From positions 1-64,000 of the forward strand of contig CAMLRS010000008.1 of NCBI GenBank assembly GCA_946482515.1: a stretch of DNA of 64,000 nucleotides, given 5' to 3'. The notes beneath the pieces are model-generated. The model searched no databases and had not been told where the DNA came from. It saw only the letters and a program-made list of their open reading frames with translations. A program made the position numbers and the translations under genes. This document shows positions 1 through 8,073 of this stretch, one piece after another. Numbering within the stretch: position 1 is the stretch's first letter; the number at the start of each line of letters is the position of its first letter. The stretch comes from an uncultured Flavobacteriales bacterium (GTDB taxonomy: Bacteria > Bacteroidota > Bacteroidia > Flavobacteriales > Crocinitomicaceae).

Positions 1-1029
1 ATCACCCATGAATCGGCTGATCTTTTGTGGGATGCACAAGCTGGTGTTGCTGGTTATGAATACGTTGTAGATCAGGTTTCTGCTGATCCAGCCGCTTCCG
101 GAACAACGACCACAGCTACCACTTATAACGCGACCGGCTTATCTGCTTCAACGATTTACTACCTGCATGTTCGTACCGATTGCGGCGGTGGGAATTTTTC
201 ACCTTGGACAACGCTTCCATTTACCACTTTGCTCGAGCCTTGCGATGCACCGACAGGTCTGGCTGCAAATAACATTACGCATGAATCAGCAGATCTTTTG
301 TGGAACGTTCAGGTTGGCGTTGCCGGTTATGAATACGTGATAGACCAGATTTCTGCTGATCCTGTTGCTTCGGGAACAACGACCGCAGCTACCACTTACA
401 ACGCGACCAGTCTTTCGGCTTCGACGATTTACTACCTGCACGTTCGTACCGATTGCGGTGGTGGGAATTTCTCTCCATGGACAACGCTTTCGTTTACCAC
501 TTTGGTAGAACCGTGCAACGCGCCAACAGGTATCATAGCCGGAAACATCACGGATGAATCGGCGGATCTTTCCTGGACAGCTCAGGTCGGAGTGGACGGT
601 TATGAATATGTAGTCGATCAAACAGCTGCCGAACCAACAGGTGCCGGAACTCCGGTAGCGACCAACGCCGTGGCCTTGACTTCTCTGAACATGGAAACCG
701 TGTATTATGTGCACGTGCGCACCGATTGCGGCAATGGAAACTTCTCACCATGGTCTACGTTCTCGTTTACCACTGACTCCAACTTAGGCGTCGAAGAAGG
801 ATCGGCTGATGCATTGCTGCTCTACCCGAACCCGGTGACCGATCAGCTGGTAGTAGCAACAACCGGAGCAGGAACTGTGCTGCTCATCAACCTCGAAGGA
901 AAAGTGCTCCTGGCAACTGCATTGAACGGAACGGCGAAACTGGATATGACAACGCTTCCGGCAGGAGCTTACACCGTGAAATTGGTACAGAACGAACGTA
1001 TAGCCATTCGCAAAGTGATCAAACTGTAA
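1..1029 (+). CDS. Secreted fibronectin type III repeat protein, T9SS type A sorting domain (5' truncated)
   Basis: The frame is open from base 1, so only the C-terminal part is present. Three fibronectin-III-like modules are visible, the first incomplete. The unit is 91 residues (273 bases between the Cys-xx-Pro starts at 241 and 514), each with a Tyr-Glu-Tyr-Val core strand and a conserved VRTDCG motif. The last roughly 70 residues form a Por-secretion tail (LYPNPVTDQL, then a terminal KVIKL), the signal for export through the type IX system and anchoring or release at the cell surface. An adhesin or matrix protein is likely, but the substrate cannot be told. Repeats one and two are nearly identical in DNA, suggesting recent duplication. 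A hairpin terminator follows the stop. Confidence 0.9.
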   Translation: MTHESADLLWDAQAGVAGYEYVVDQVSADPAASGTTTTATTYNATGLSASTIYYLHVRTDCGGGNFSPWTTLPFTTLLEPCDAPTGLAANNITHESADLLWNVQVGVAGYEYVIDQISADPVASGTTTAATTYNATSLSASTIYYLHVRTDCGGGNFSPWTTLSFTTLVEPCNAPTGIIAGNITDESADLSWTAQVGVDGYEYVVDQTAAEPTGAGTPVATNAVALTSLNMETVYYVHVRTDCGNGNFSPWSTFSFTTDSNLGVEEGSADALLLYPNPVTDQLVVATTGAGTVLLINLEGKVLLATALNGTAKLDMTTLPAGAYTVKLVQNERIAIRKVIKL

Positions 1030-1048
1030 CCCGATTGATAGAACCCTG

Positions 1049-1085
1049 AAAGGGCAGCTCGTTGATTCGGGCTGCCCTTTTAGAT
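1049..1085 (+). terminator. Rho-independent terminator after the fibronectin protein
   Basis: Arms AAAGGGCAGC (1049-1058) and GCTGCCCTTT (1071-1080) pair perfectly around a 12-base loop. A short T-rich stretch follows, 20 bases after the stop codon. Confidence 0.8.
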
Positions 1086-1412
1086 TCAGGTGGTTCGCTC
1101 CTTGGCTGAGCGATCCGGTGGTTCTGTCAGGCGTTCGTTTAAGCTTCCGTTAAGCCGTTTTATAACGGAGCTGTCAGTTAGTGAAAAAGTGCGTCGCCCG
1201 GCGCGTTGTTTATGAGCGAGTTGTTAACCTAAAGAGGATCCATTGATCCTGTACGCTACCAGTAGTCAGGCTGGTTGATGTGAATAGTGATCGGCCGGTT
1301 TTCATCGGGTGATCAGGTGGTTAGTTCCCCATTTTTTTGATAGAACAAAGTTACGGGGGCAGAACGTAAGCTATTTACGAGGTCATTCAATCCGGGAAAA
1401 AAAGAGAAAAAA
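1086..1412. other. Non-coding stretch without recognised content
   Basis: No credible reading frame, RNA gene or repeat word was recognised here on either strand. It lies between the terminator of the first gene and the inverted-repeat element that starts at 1413. Confidence 0.5.
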
Positions 1413-1587
1413 TCACCACAAAGGAGCAAAGTTATTATGCAGCCATACTGTTTAAGGCAGCAAAGGAACCTCGGTAGAAGAGATTGTGAATCGATTAGTT
1501 GGACAACTGTCCATAAATGAGTCCTGACCCCTTTGTTTCCTTAACAAACACAGCAGAGCACCTATTCCTTTTGCTCCTTTGTGGTGA
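1413..1587. repeat. 175-base element bounded by 18-base inverted repeats
   Basis: TCACCACAAAGGAGCAAA at 1413-1430 is exactly reverse-complemented at 1570-1587. The interior has no long frame. The arms resemble the family-H word seen at 53131-53232 (CTTTTGTGGTGAA-like). This is the layout of a miniature non-autonomous element, although no target-site duplication is obvious. Confidence 0.6.
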
Positions 1588-1630
1588 ATAAACGCAGATT
1601 CCCTATCATTGCATCATCAATCCGTCAACC

Positions 1631-2221
1631 ATGAAATACCTGCTCGTTTTTCTCCTGGGATGTTCCTTCAATGCTGTTGCTTCTCCAGTTTCGCAGGATA
1701 CAAATGCCGTTGTTGCTTCGTTGCTTGCTTCCGATTTTCCCGGCTCGGAGCTGCTCTTTTATGAAAAAGGCGATCTGAACCTCGACGGCCTACAAGACCT
1801 GGCGATCGTTGCGACGCGCCCGTGCGATAAAGGTGAAGCCAGCATTGGCGACGAAAACAACCCGGTCACCTGCCGGAAAGTCATTTTAGCCATCAATACC
1901 GGAAATGGAAGCTATAAAGTCGCGTCTTCATCCGACCATTTCATCGATTGTTCGCTTTGCGGCGGCGGTTGGACGCTCCATGATGCCTTACTTAATTTTG
2001 CCATCGGCGATGGCTGGATCGAGGTCACCCAACACTATGGCGCCTGTCAGCGGGATATCATCTTCAGTCGCTACGAATACGACAAGAACCGAAACCACTG
2101 GTTCCGAACCGTTGATCGGGGAGAGCTCTTCGACTGCAATGCAGAAGATCCTTCCGAAACGACGTTGCATTCCCTGACGGAAACACCGCTGGAAAAAGCA
2201 ACGGAACGGTTTGGGGAGTAA
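1631..2221 (+). CDS. Secreted hypothetical protein with one FG-GAP-like calcium motif
   Basis: 196 residues. Residues 1-18 are a Sec signal peptide ending in AVAS. The motif GDLNLDGLQDLAIV (residues 47-60, with Asp48, Asn50 and Asp52) resembles the calcium loop and following strand of an FG-GAP/VCBS propeller blade, but only one blade is visible. Several cysteines at residues 71-130 could form disulfides, fitting a periplasmic location. I do not recognise a family function. It stands alone between the element at 1413-1587 and the dcw promoter region and reads in the same direction as mraZ, but about 300 bases separate them, so it is unlikely to belong to that operon. Confidence 0.7.
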   Translation: MKYLLVFLLGCSFNAVASPVSQDTNAVVASLLASDFPGSELLFYEKGDLNLDGLQDLAIVATRPCDKGEASIGDENNPVTCRKVILAINTGNGSYKVASSSDHFIDCSLCGGGWTLHDALLNFAIGDGWIEVTQHYGACQRDIIFSRYEYDKNRNHWFRTVDRGELFDCNAEDPSETTLHSLTETPLEKATERFGE

Positions 2222-2351
2222 GACTTAAAATACCGTTTAAAATCATCCGAGAGCGACCGTTAGGCAGCCTCTTTCACATCTTTTTAGTGCTTTTTACAAA
2301 CGACAAATTTCGTCGTCAGTTACCTGCTTTTTTCCACATTCTATTGTTATT

Positions 2352-2366
2352 ACCACTTTTTACCAC
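2352..2366 (-). promoter_or_regulatory. MraZ-box-like pair, distal
   Basis: ACCAC at 2352-2356 and again at 2362-2366, separated by TTTTT. On the minus strand this is two GTGGT units with a 10-base period. MraZ binds short G-rich pentamer repeats with this spacing. It is an inverted counterpart of the pair at 2473-2487. Confidence 0.55.
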
Positions 2367-2401
2367 CTATCCTTGAATTGCTATATTTCCAATAAAATCA
2401 A

Positions 2402-2409
2402 TACTTTTG
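2402..2409 (+). promoter_or_regulatory. Putative -7 box of the dcw promoter
   Basis: TACTTTTG matches the Bacteroidota -7 consensus TAnnTTTG. A TTG lies 21 bases upstream (2378-2380), near the expected -33 element. The predicted start near 2416 gives a leader of about 105 bases holding the proximal MraZ box. Confidence 0.45.
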
Positions 2410-2472
2410 AAAAATTGATTGAAACCTTATTGCGCTTGATTGCGTATTGAGTTATCAACAAAGTGTAACTTG

Positions 2473-2487
2473 GTGGTAAAAAGTGGG
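2473..2487 (+). promoter_or_regulatory. MraZ-box-like pair, proximal
   Basis: GTGGT (2473-2477), AAAAA, GTGGG (2483-2487): two pentamers with a 10-base period, 33 bases before the mraZ ATG. Autoregulation of dcw by MraZ binding to such repeats upstream of its own gene is known in other bacteria. Confidence 0.65.
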
Positions 2488-2520
2488 TTATTCTTGCCTA
2501 ATTTTACCCATTATTAAGCT

Positions 2521-2985
2521 ATGGCCGGACTTGTAGGAGAATATGAAGTAAAGCTGGACGGAAAAGGACGATTCCTTTTTCCGGCTGGTCTGCGCAAGCA
2601 GCTTTCTCCGGAGGCCCAGGAACAATTCATGTTGAACAAAGGCTTTGAAGACTGTCTCACGCTCTATCCGATGAACGAGTGGGAGAAATTGTCGCAGAAG
2701 CTGGCGAAGCTCAACCTGTTCAAACCGAAAAACCGGATGTTCTACCGACTGTTTCACCAGGGAGCGAAGCAAATCGCGCTGGATACAGCCGGTCGCGTGC
2801 TCATCCCGGTGATGCACATGGAGCGCGTCGGTCTGGACAAGGATGTAATGCTGATCGCCTACAACGACCGAATTGAGATCTGGGACAAGTCCAAATACTT
2901 CCAATTGCTGGATAGTAACATGGCTGATTTCGCCGACCTGGCGGATGAAGTAATGGGAGATTTGGGCAACGATGACAACGAATAA
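2521..2985 (+). CDS. mraZ: Transcriptional regulator MraZ
   Basis: 154 residues, the usual length. Two SpoVT-AbrB-like halves are visible: the first around GEYEVKLDGKGRFLFPAGLR (residues 6-25) and the second around ALDTAGRVLIPVMH (about 86-99). MraZ forms a ring-shaped DNA-binding oligomer in the cytoplasm that controls the division and wall cluster it opens. The paired boxes at 2352-2366 and 2473-2487 are its probable operators. The C-terminus is strongly acidic. The gene overlaps rsmH by 14 bases, so the two are translationally coupled. The order mraZ-rsmH-ftsL-ftsI is the conserved start of dcw. Confidence 0.96.
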   Translation: MAGLVGEYEVKLDGKGRFLFPAGLRKQLSPEAQEQFMLNKGFEDCLTLYPMNEWEKLSQKLAKLNLFKPKNRMFYRLFHQGAKQIALDTAGRVLIPVMHMERVGLDKDVMLIAYNDRIEIWDKSKYFQLLDSNMADFADLADEVMGDLGNDDNE

Positions 2986-3901
2986 CACACAGTATCACAT
3001 TCCCGTAATGTTGCAGGAATGCCTCGAAGGATTGAATATCAATTCCGATGGCGTGTACGTTGACGTTACCTTCGGTGGCGGCGGTCATTCCCGTGCCATT
3101 TTCGAAAAGCTTTCTCCTGCCGGCAAGCTCATTTCATTCGATCAGGACCCGGACGCCAAAGCCAATGCTTGGGAAGCGCCGAACTTCACGTTTGTTCCGG
3201 CGAATTTCGCGTTCATGAAAAATCACCTCCGGGTGATGGGCATCAAGCAGGTCGACGGCATTCTGGCCGATCTCGGCGTTTCGTCGCACCAGTTCGATGA
3301 TACCAAGCGTGGTTTTTCCATTCGCGGTAACGAAGCGCTCGATATGCGCATGAGCCAGAGCGGTGAGATCTCGGCTGCGAGTGTTATTGCGACGTACAAC
3401 GAAGAAGAGCTGGCGAAGATTTTCCGCACCTATGGCGAATTGCCGAACCCGTTCAAAGCGGCTTTGGAGATCGTGAAACAGCGCAAGCGCGAACCGATCA
3501 CAACGACCGGTCAGCTGATGGAAATCCTCTTTCCGTTTGCTCCGAAATACAAAGACCATAAATACTTCGCGCAGGTGTTCCAGGCGTTGCGCATCGAAGT
3601 GAACCAGGAAATGGAGGTGCTCGAAAAATTCCTCCTGCAAACCCAGGATGTGCTCAAGCCGGAAGGACGATTGGTAGTAATGTCCTACCATTCGCTCGAA
3701 GACCGCATGGTGAAAAACCTCATGAAGCGCGGCAACATCGATGGGAGCATTGAAAAAGACTTTTACGGCAATGTGCTGAAGCCGTTCGAGGAAATCACCC
3801 GCAAGCCGGTGTCGCCTTCCGAAGAAGAGATACAGCGCAATACAAGGGCCCGTAGCGCCAGGCTGCGAATCGCAAAACGTTTGACCGATGGCGGAAAATG
3901 A
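2972..3901 (+). CDS. rsmH: 16S rRNA (cytosine-1402-N4)-methyltransferase RsmH
   Basis: 309 residues, normal for the family. It N4-methylates C1402 in the decoding centre of 16S rRNA using S-adenosylmethionine. Seen: HIPVMLQECLEGL near the N-terminus, the SAM-binding glycine loop VDVTFGGGGHS (residues 30-40), DLGVSSHQFD, and VMSYHSLEDRMVK near residue 235, all family signatures. The C-terminus has the usual basic RSARLRIAKR. The start overlaps mraZ and the end overlaps the ftsL-like gene by 14 bases, so it is embedded in the dcw transcript. Confidence 0.97.
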   Translation: MTTNNTQYHIPVMLQECLEGLNINSDGVYVDVTFGGGGHSRAIFEKLSPAGKLISFDQDPDAKANAWEAPNFTFVPANFAFMKNHLRVMGIKQVDGILADLGVSSHQFDDTKRGFSIRGNEALDMRMSQSGEISAASVIATYNEEELAKIFRTYGELPNPFKAALEIVKQRKREPITTTGQLMEILFPFAPKYKDHKYFAQVFQALRIEVNQEMEVLEKFLLQTQDVLKPEGRLVVMSYHSLEDRMVKNLMKRGNIDGSIEKDFYGNVLKPFEEITRKPVSPSEEEIQRNTRARSARLRIAKRLTDGGK

Positions 3902-4514
3902 ATGGCGTGAGCGCGAAGAGCCCAAAGTAAGGTACGAACAGTACGAAACCGGCAACCCGATGGATGCCGTGCGCGGTAAACGTCCGAATACGGATGAGCC
4001 GAAAGCAACCAAGCGTGGCAAAAAAGCAGCAGCTGAGCCAGAGGCGCCTCGTGGTAATGAATACCGTGAGCGCGTGGAAGACGACTTGTCTGCCCTGCCT
4101 ACCGGACAGGCAGGCGGACAGGCGGGATCTGTAAAGGATAAGAAAGCCGCCGATAATAAGAAGAAGGAGGCAAAGAAAGCGGGGCCGGCCAAGCGCCCGA
4201 ATTTGCTGGTTCAGGTGCTCAACGGCGATATCCTTACACGGGATTTTGTGCTGAACAACCTGACGTTCATCTTCTTCATCCTGTTCCTGCTCATGCTGAT
4301 GGTCGGGAAAGGCTATTACGGCAAGCAGCTGGCGAAAGACATCGATACGCTCGATACGGAAGTGCGGGCGAAAACGGCTGAATACATTGAAAACAAAGCC
4401 CGGCTCGAAGAAGCAACCGCGCGTTACCGACTCGTGGAAGCGCTCGAGAAACGGGGATTGAAAGAAACAGTTAACCCGGCGAAAGTGATCCGGTTGAAAC
4501 ACGAAAAACAATGA
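3888..4514 (+). CDS. ftsL: FtsL-like cell division protein carrying an inserted repeat peptide
   Basis: 208 residues. A long charged N-terminal region (about 1-120) precedes one membrane segment (about 121-139) and a periplasmic coiled coil (about 145-190), ending near the next start. This is the Bacteroidota FtsL-like layout; FtsL partners the divisome proteins FtsQ and FtsI. Identification rests on position and topology, since FtsL sequences are poorly conserved. The N-terminal region is longer than needed and contains LPTGQAGGQAG (70-80), encoded by an E-family palindrome at 4094-4114. The gene overlaps rsmH by 14 and ftsI by 4 bases. Confidence 0.8.
   Translation: MAENEWREREEPKVRYEQYETGNPMDAVRGKRPNTDEPKATKRGKKAAAEPEAPRGNEYRERVEDDLSALPTGQAGGQAGSVKDKKAADNKKKEAKKAGPAKRPNLLVQVLNGDILTRDFVLNNLTFIFFILFLLMLMVGKGYYGKQLAKDIDTLDTEVRAKTAEYIENKARLEEATARYRLVEALEKRGLKETVNPAKVIRLKHEKQ
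4094..4114. repeat. E-family palindrome inside the ftsL-like reading frame
   Basis: Arms CCTGCCT (4094-4100) and AGGCAGG (4108-4114) flank a 7-base loop, and a further partial GGCGGACAGG copy follows. Intergenic relatives lie at 25133, 25237, 49589, 49846 and 50657. It is translated in frame as part of LPTGQAGGQAG. Confidence 0.75.
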
Positions 4515-6616
4515 GTGAGAAAAAGGACTTGATCTGGAGGGCCTATCTCGTTTACCTGGCCTTTTTTGTGGCGATGGTCGTTGTCATCGTGAAAACCGTA
4601 TTGATTCAAACGGAAGGAAAAGCGTCGTTTTTTGCCGCAACGGAAGAAAAAATCCCGACACGTGCCGTGAAGCGCTATCCGCGACGTGGCGAAGTGCTCG
4701 ACCGCAATTATACGCCGCTGGTAACATCGGTTTCGTCCTACGATATCCACATGGACCCGACGGTGGTGAAACAGGAAATCTTCGACCGCGATATTTCCGA
4801 CCTGGCGAAAGGTCTGTCGCAGATCTTCCCGGAAACAACCGCACGCGAGTACGAGAATTACATCCGTCGTGGGCGTTCGAACGGCAACCGTTACCTGAAG
4901 ATCAAGCTGAAAGTGACCAACGAACAGCGTCGCCGCCTGCGTGAGCTGCCGATCTTCAAGCTGCCGCGTCACCAGGGTGGTTTGATCGACAACGAAGAGA
5001 TCATCATGCGCAAGCGTCCGCACGGCGAAATGTTCAAGCGTACGCTCGGTTATTACCAGAACAACCGCGGCAAAGAGCTCCGTGTAGGCATCGAAGGCGC
5101 TTACAACGAATACCTGGCCGGTGAGCCGGGCGAAGAAGTAGAACAGCGGATCTCTTCAGGCTGGAAGAAAACAGGCCAGATGATCCGTCAGCCGGTGGAA
5201 GGTGCCGATCTGATTACCTCACTCGACCTCGGTATCCAGGAAGTGGCGCATTCGGAGCTGTACAAGCAGCTGAAGAACCAGGGCGCGAAAAGCGGCTGCG
5301 TGATCGTAATGGACGTGAAGACCGGCTACGTGCGCGCGATCGTTAACCTTCAGCAGGGTTCCGATGGCGAATATTACGAGAAATACAACCAGGCCATCGG
5401 TACGAAAGAAGTGCCGGGTTCGACCTTCAAGCTGGCTTCGCTCATGGCGGCGCTCGAAGACGAGAAGATCAATCTGTCGGACACGGTAAACGCCAACGGT
5501 GTTTACAACTTCTTCGGCGTGGAAATGAAAGATTCCTACGAATGGGGCTACGGCCGGATCAGCATTCGTCGGGCGTTTGAAGTGTCTTCGAACGTGATTG
5601 CGAAAGTGATCTTCAACGCCTATCGCAACGAGCCGCAGGCTTTCGTAGACCGGTTGAAATCATTCGGACTGAGCGAGCCGCTTGGCATTGCGCTCGAAGG
5701 AGAAAAGAAACCTACGATGTATGCACCGGGCTCGCGCTACTGGTCGGGATTGTCCCTCGCGTGGATGGCCATCGGCTACGAAGTGCAGCAAACGCCGTTG
5801 CAAACACTGGCATTCTACAACGCAGTAGCCAACAACGGAAAAATGGTGCGCCCGCTGTTCGTGGAACAAATCCGCCGCGGTTCGCAAGTGGTGAAAAACT
5901 TCCACCCGGAAGTGATTCGTCAGAAGATCTGTTCCGACAGAACCCTACGCCAGCTGCAGGAATGCCTCGCCGGCGTCGTGAAACGCGGAACAGGTAGTGC
6001 GCTTAAATCGTCGCTGTTCGATATCGCCGGAAAGACGGGGACAGCCGTGATCCTGAACGACGACCTGCGCTACGGCAAAGAAGGCGAGAAACGCTACCAG
6101 GCATCGTTCGTAGGCTACTTCCCTGCCAACGAGCCGATCTATTCCTGCATCGTGGTGGTTTCCGCCCCGAGCAAAGACATTTATGGTGCAACGGTTTCCG
6201 GAACCGTGTTCACCGCGATCGCCAACAAAGTGTACTCCAACACGCTGAAGTACCACCAGGCGATCAACGAAGCAAAACAGCGTGTAAAAGAACCACCGGT
6301 GTCCATCGACGGGCAAAGCCGCGACATTATGACCGTGCTAGATGCCCTGAAAATCCGCTACAGCTTCCCGGGAGCTACCGAGTGGGGCAACACGAAAACG
6401 GTGGGAAATATGGTTGAAATGACGCCGCGCACCGTAGCAAAAAACACGGTGCCGAATGTGGTGGGATTATCGGCCCGCGATGCCGTGTACCTCATGGAAT
6501 CGAACGGGTTGCACGCCTACGTTCGCGGATCGGGGAAAGTGGTTTCACAAACCATCCCGGCGGGCACATCAGCCGACAGAGTACGCGGCGCATTGGTAGA
6601 ATTGGTATTGGAATGA
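4511..6616 (+). CDS. ftsI: Class B penicillin-binding protein FtsI (septal transpeptidase) with PASTA domain
   Basis: 701 residues. It cross-links septal peptidoglycan in the periplasm. One N-terminal membrane anchor (about 12-32) is followed by the class B dimerisation region and the transpeptidase domain. The catalytic triad motifs are intact: STFK with nucleophile Ser304, SSN at 359-361 and KTG at 508-510. The C-terminus (about 645-701) is one PASTA domain starting VPNVVGLSARDAV. The start overlaps ftsL by ATGA and the end overlaps murE by ATGA. Spo-type or elongation PBPs are alternatives, but the position inside dcw makes FtsI the right call. Confidence 0.97.
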   Translation: MSEKKDLIWRAYLVYLAFFVAMVVVIVKTVLIQTEGKASFFAATEEKIPTRAVKRYPRRGEVLDRNYTPLVTSVSSYDIHMDPTVVKQEIFDRDISDLAKGLSQIFPETTAREYENYIRRGRSNGNRYLKIKLKVTNEQRRRLRELPIFKLPRHQGGLIDNEEIIMRKRPHGEMFKRTLGYYQNNRGKELRVGIEGAYNEYLAGEPGEEVEQRISSGWKKTGQMIRQPVEGADLITSLDLGIQEVAHSELYKQLKNQGAKSGCVIVMDVKTGYVRAIVNLQQGSDGEYYEKYNQAIGTKEVPGSTFKLASLMAALEDEKINLSDTVNANGVYNFFGVEMKDSYEWGYGRISIRRAFEVSSNVIAKVIFNAYRNEPQAFVDRLKSFGLSEPLGIALEGEKKPTMYAPGSRYWSGLSLAWMAIGYEVQQTPLQTLAFYNAVANNGKMVRPLFVEQIRRGSQVVKNFHPEVIRQKICSDRTLRQLQECLAGVVKRGTGSALKSSLFDIAGKTGTAVILNDDLRYGKEGEKRYQASFVGYFPANEPIYSCIVVVSAPSKDIYGATVSGTVFTAIANKVYSNTLKYHQAINEAKQRVKEPPVSIDGQSRDIMTVLDALKIRYSFPGATEWGNTKTVGNMVEMTPRTVAKNTVPNVVGLSARDAVYLMESNGLHAYVRGSGKVVSQTIPAGTSADRVRGALVELVLE

Positions 6617-8073
6617 TTCGATTAGACGACATAGCACAACATACGCAGCTCACAAGCTGGACCGGCCCGAAAGACGCCGCCGTTTCGTCCATTGTCTTCG
6701 ATTCGCGCAAGGCAACGGCCGGAACGCTGTTTGTGGCGGTTAAAGGCACACGCGCCGACGGTCACGATTTCGTGGCGCAGGTCGTGGCGCAAGGCTGTAC
6801 GGCTATTGTAACCGAGCACGCGATCGATGTACCGGAAACAGTAACGCAGCTGGTGGTTCCCAACTCTTCCAAGGCACTGGGCGAGCTGGCGCATGCATTC
6901 TACGGCTTCCCATCACGTGAGCTGACACTTGTAGGTGTAACAGGAACGAACGGCAAGACAACCTGTACGACCTTACTGCACAAATTGTACATGAATCTCG
7001 GTTTTAAAACCGGTTTGTTGTCGACGGTGGTGAACCTGATTGGTGAAGAGCCTGTTCCGGCTACGCATACAACGCCCGATCCGGTAGCGCTGAACGCCTT
7101 GCTGGCAGATATGGTTTCGCAGGGCTGCTCGCATTGCTTCATGGAAGTGAGCTCGCACGCTGTGGATCAGCACCGCATTGCCGGGCTGGAATTCGCAGGA
7201 GGTGCGTTCACCAATATCACGCACGATCACCTCGATTACCACAAGACCTTCAAGGCTTACATCGCGGCGAAGCAGGCTTTCTTCGACAATCTTCCGAAAA
7301 CGGCTTTCGCGCTTACCAATGCCGACGACCGCAACGGAATGATCATGGTGCAGAATACCAAAGCGGCGGTAGCTACTTATGCGCTCAAAAGCCATGCGAA
7401 CTTCATGATCAAGGTGCTCGAAAACAGCTTCGGCGGTTTGGTGCTCACGATCAACGGAACGGAAGTCTGGACACGCCTTATCGGTGATTTCAACGCGTAC
7501 AATCTCGGCGTTGTGTTCGGGATCAGTCAGCTGCTGGGCGAAGACGCGACCGAAGTGCTCACCATCCTGAGCCGCCTCGAATCCGTCGATGGACGCTTCC
7601 AGTTCCTGCAAAGCCCGGGTGGCATTACCGCCATCGTGGATTACGCCCACACACCGGATGCGCTGCTCAACGTGCTGAAGACGATCGAAAACCTGCGCAC
7701 GCGCAACGAGCAGGTGATCACAGTTGTAGGCTGCGGCGGCGATCGCGATGCGTTGAAACGTCCGGAAATGGCAAAGATCGCGTGCGAATTGAGCGACAAA
7801 GTGATCCTGACGTCCGACAATCCGCGGACCGAAGATCCGGAAGCCATCCTGGCCGACATGCAGAAAGGCGTGGAGGCACAGCACTTCATGAAAGTGCTCA
7901 CCATTCGCGACCGCGAGCAGGCAATTAAAACAGCCGTTTCGCTGGCCGCACCGAAAGACATTATCCTCGTTGCCGGAAAAGGACACGAGAAATACCAGGA
8001 AATCAACGGGGTCAAACATCCTTTCGACGATTTCGAGCTGGTAGGCGAATACTTTAATAAAATGCAGAAATAG
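6613..8073 (+). CDS. murE: UDP-MurNAc-tripeptide synthetase MurE (meso-diaminopimelate type)
   Basis: 486 residues, three Mur-ligase domains. Cytoplasmic ATP-dependent addition of the third residue to UDP-MurNAc-L-Ala-D-Glu. The ATP loop is TGTNGKTT (starting at Thr110). The substrate-selecting motif DNPR is present at 402-405, which marks meso-diaminopimelate rather than lysine ligases. VAGKGHEKYQ near residue 460 is the usual C-terminal signature. It overlaps ftsI by 4 bases and its stop abuts the mraY start with no gap. Confidence 0.97.
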   Translation: MIRLDDIAQHTQLTSWTGPKDAAVSSIVFDSRKATAGTLFVAVKGTRADGHDFVAQVVAQGCTAIVTEHAIDVPETVTQLVVPNSSKALGELAHAFYGFPSRELTLVGVTGTNGKTTCTTLLHKLYMNLGFKTGLLSTVVNLIGEEPVPATHTTPDPVALNALLADMVSQGCSHCFMEVSSHAVDQHRIAGLEFAGGAFTNITHDHLDYHKTFKAYIAAKQAFFDNLPKTAFALTNADDRNGMIMVQNTKAAVATYALKSHANFMIKVLENSFGGLVLTINGTEVWTRLIGDFNAYNLGVVFGISQLLGEDATEVLTILSRLESVDGRFQFLQSPGGITAIVDYAHTPDALLNVLKTIENLRTRNEQVITVVGCGGDRDALKRPEMAKIACELSDKVILTSDNPRTEDPEAILADMQKGVEAQHFMKVLTIRDREQAIKTAVSLAAPKDIILVAGKGHEKYQEINGVKHPFDDFELVGEYFNKMQK

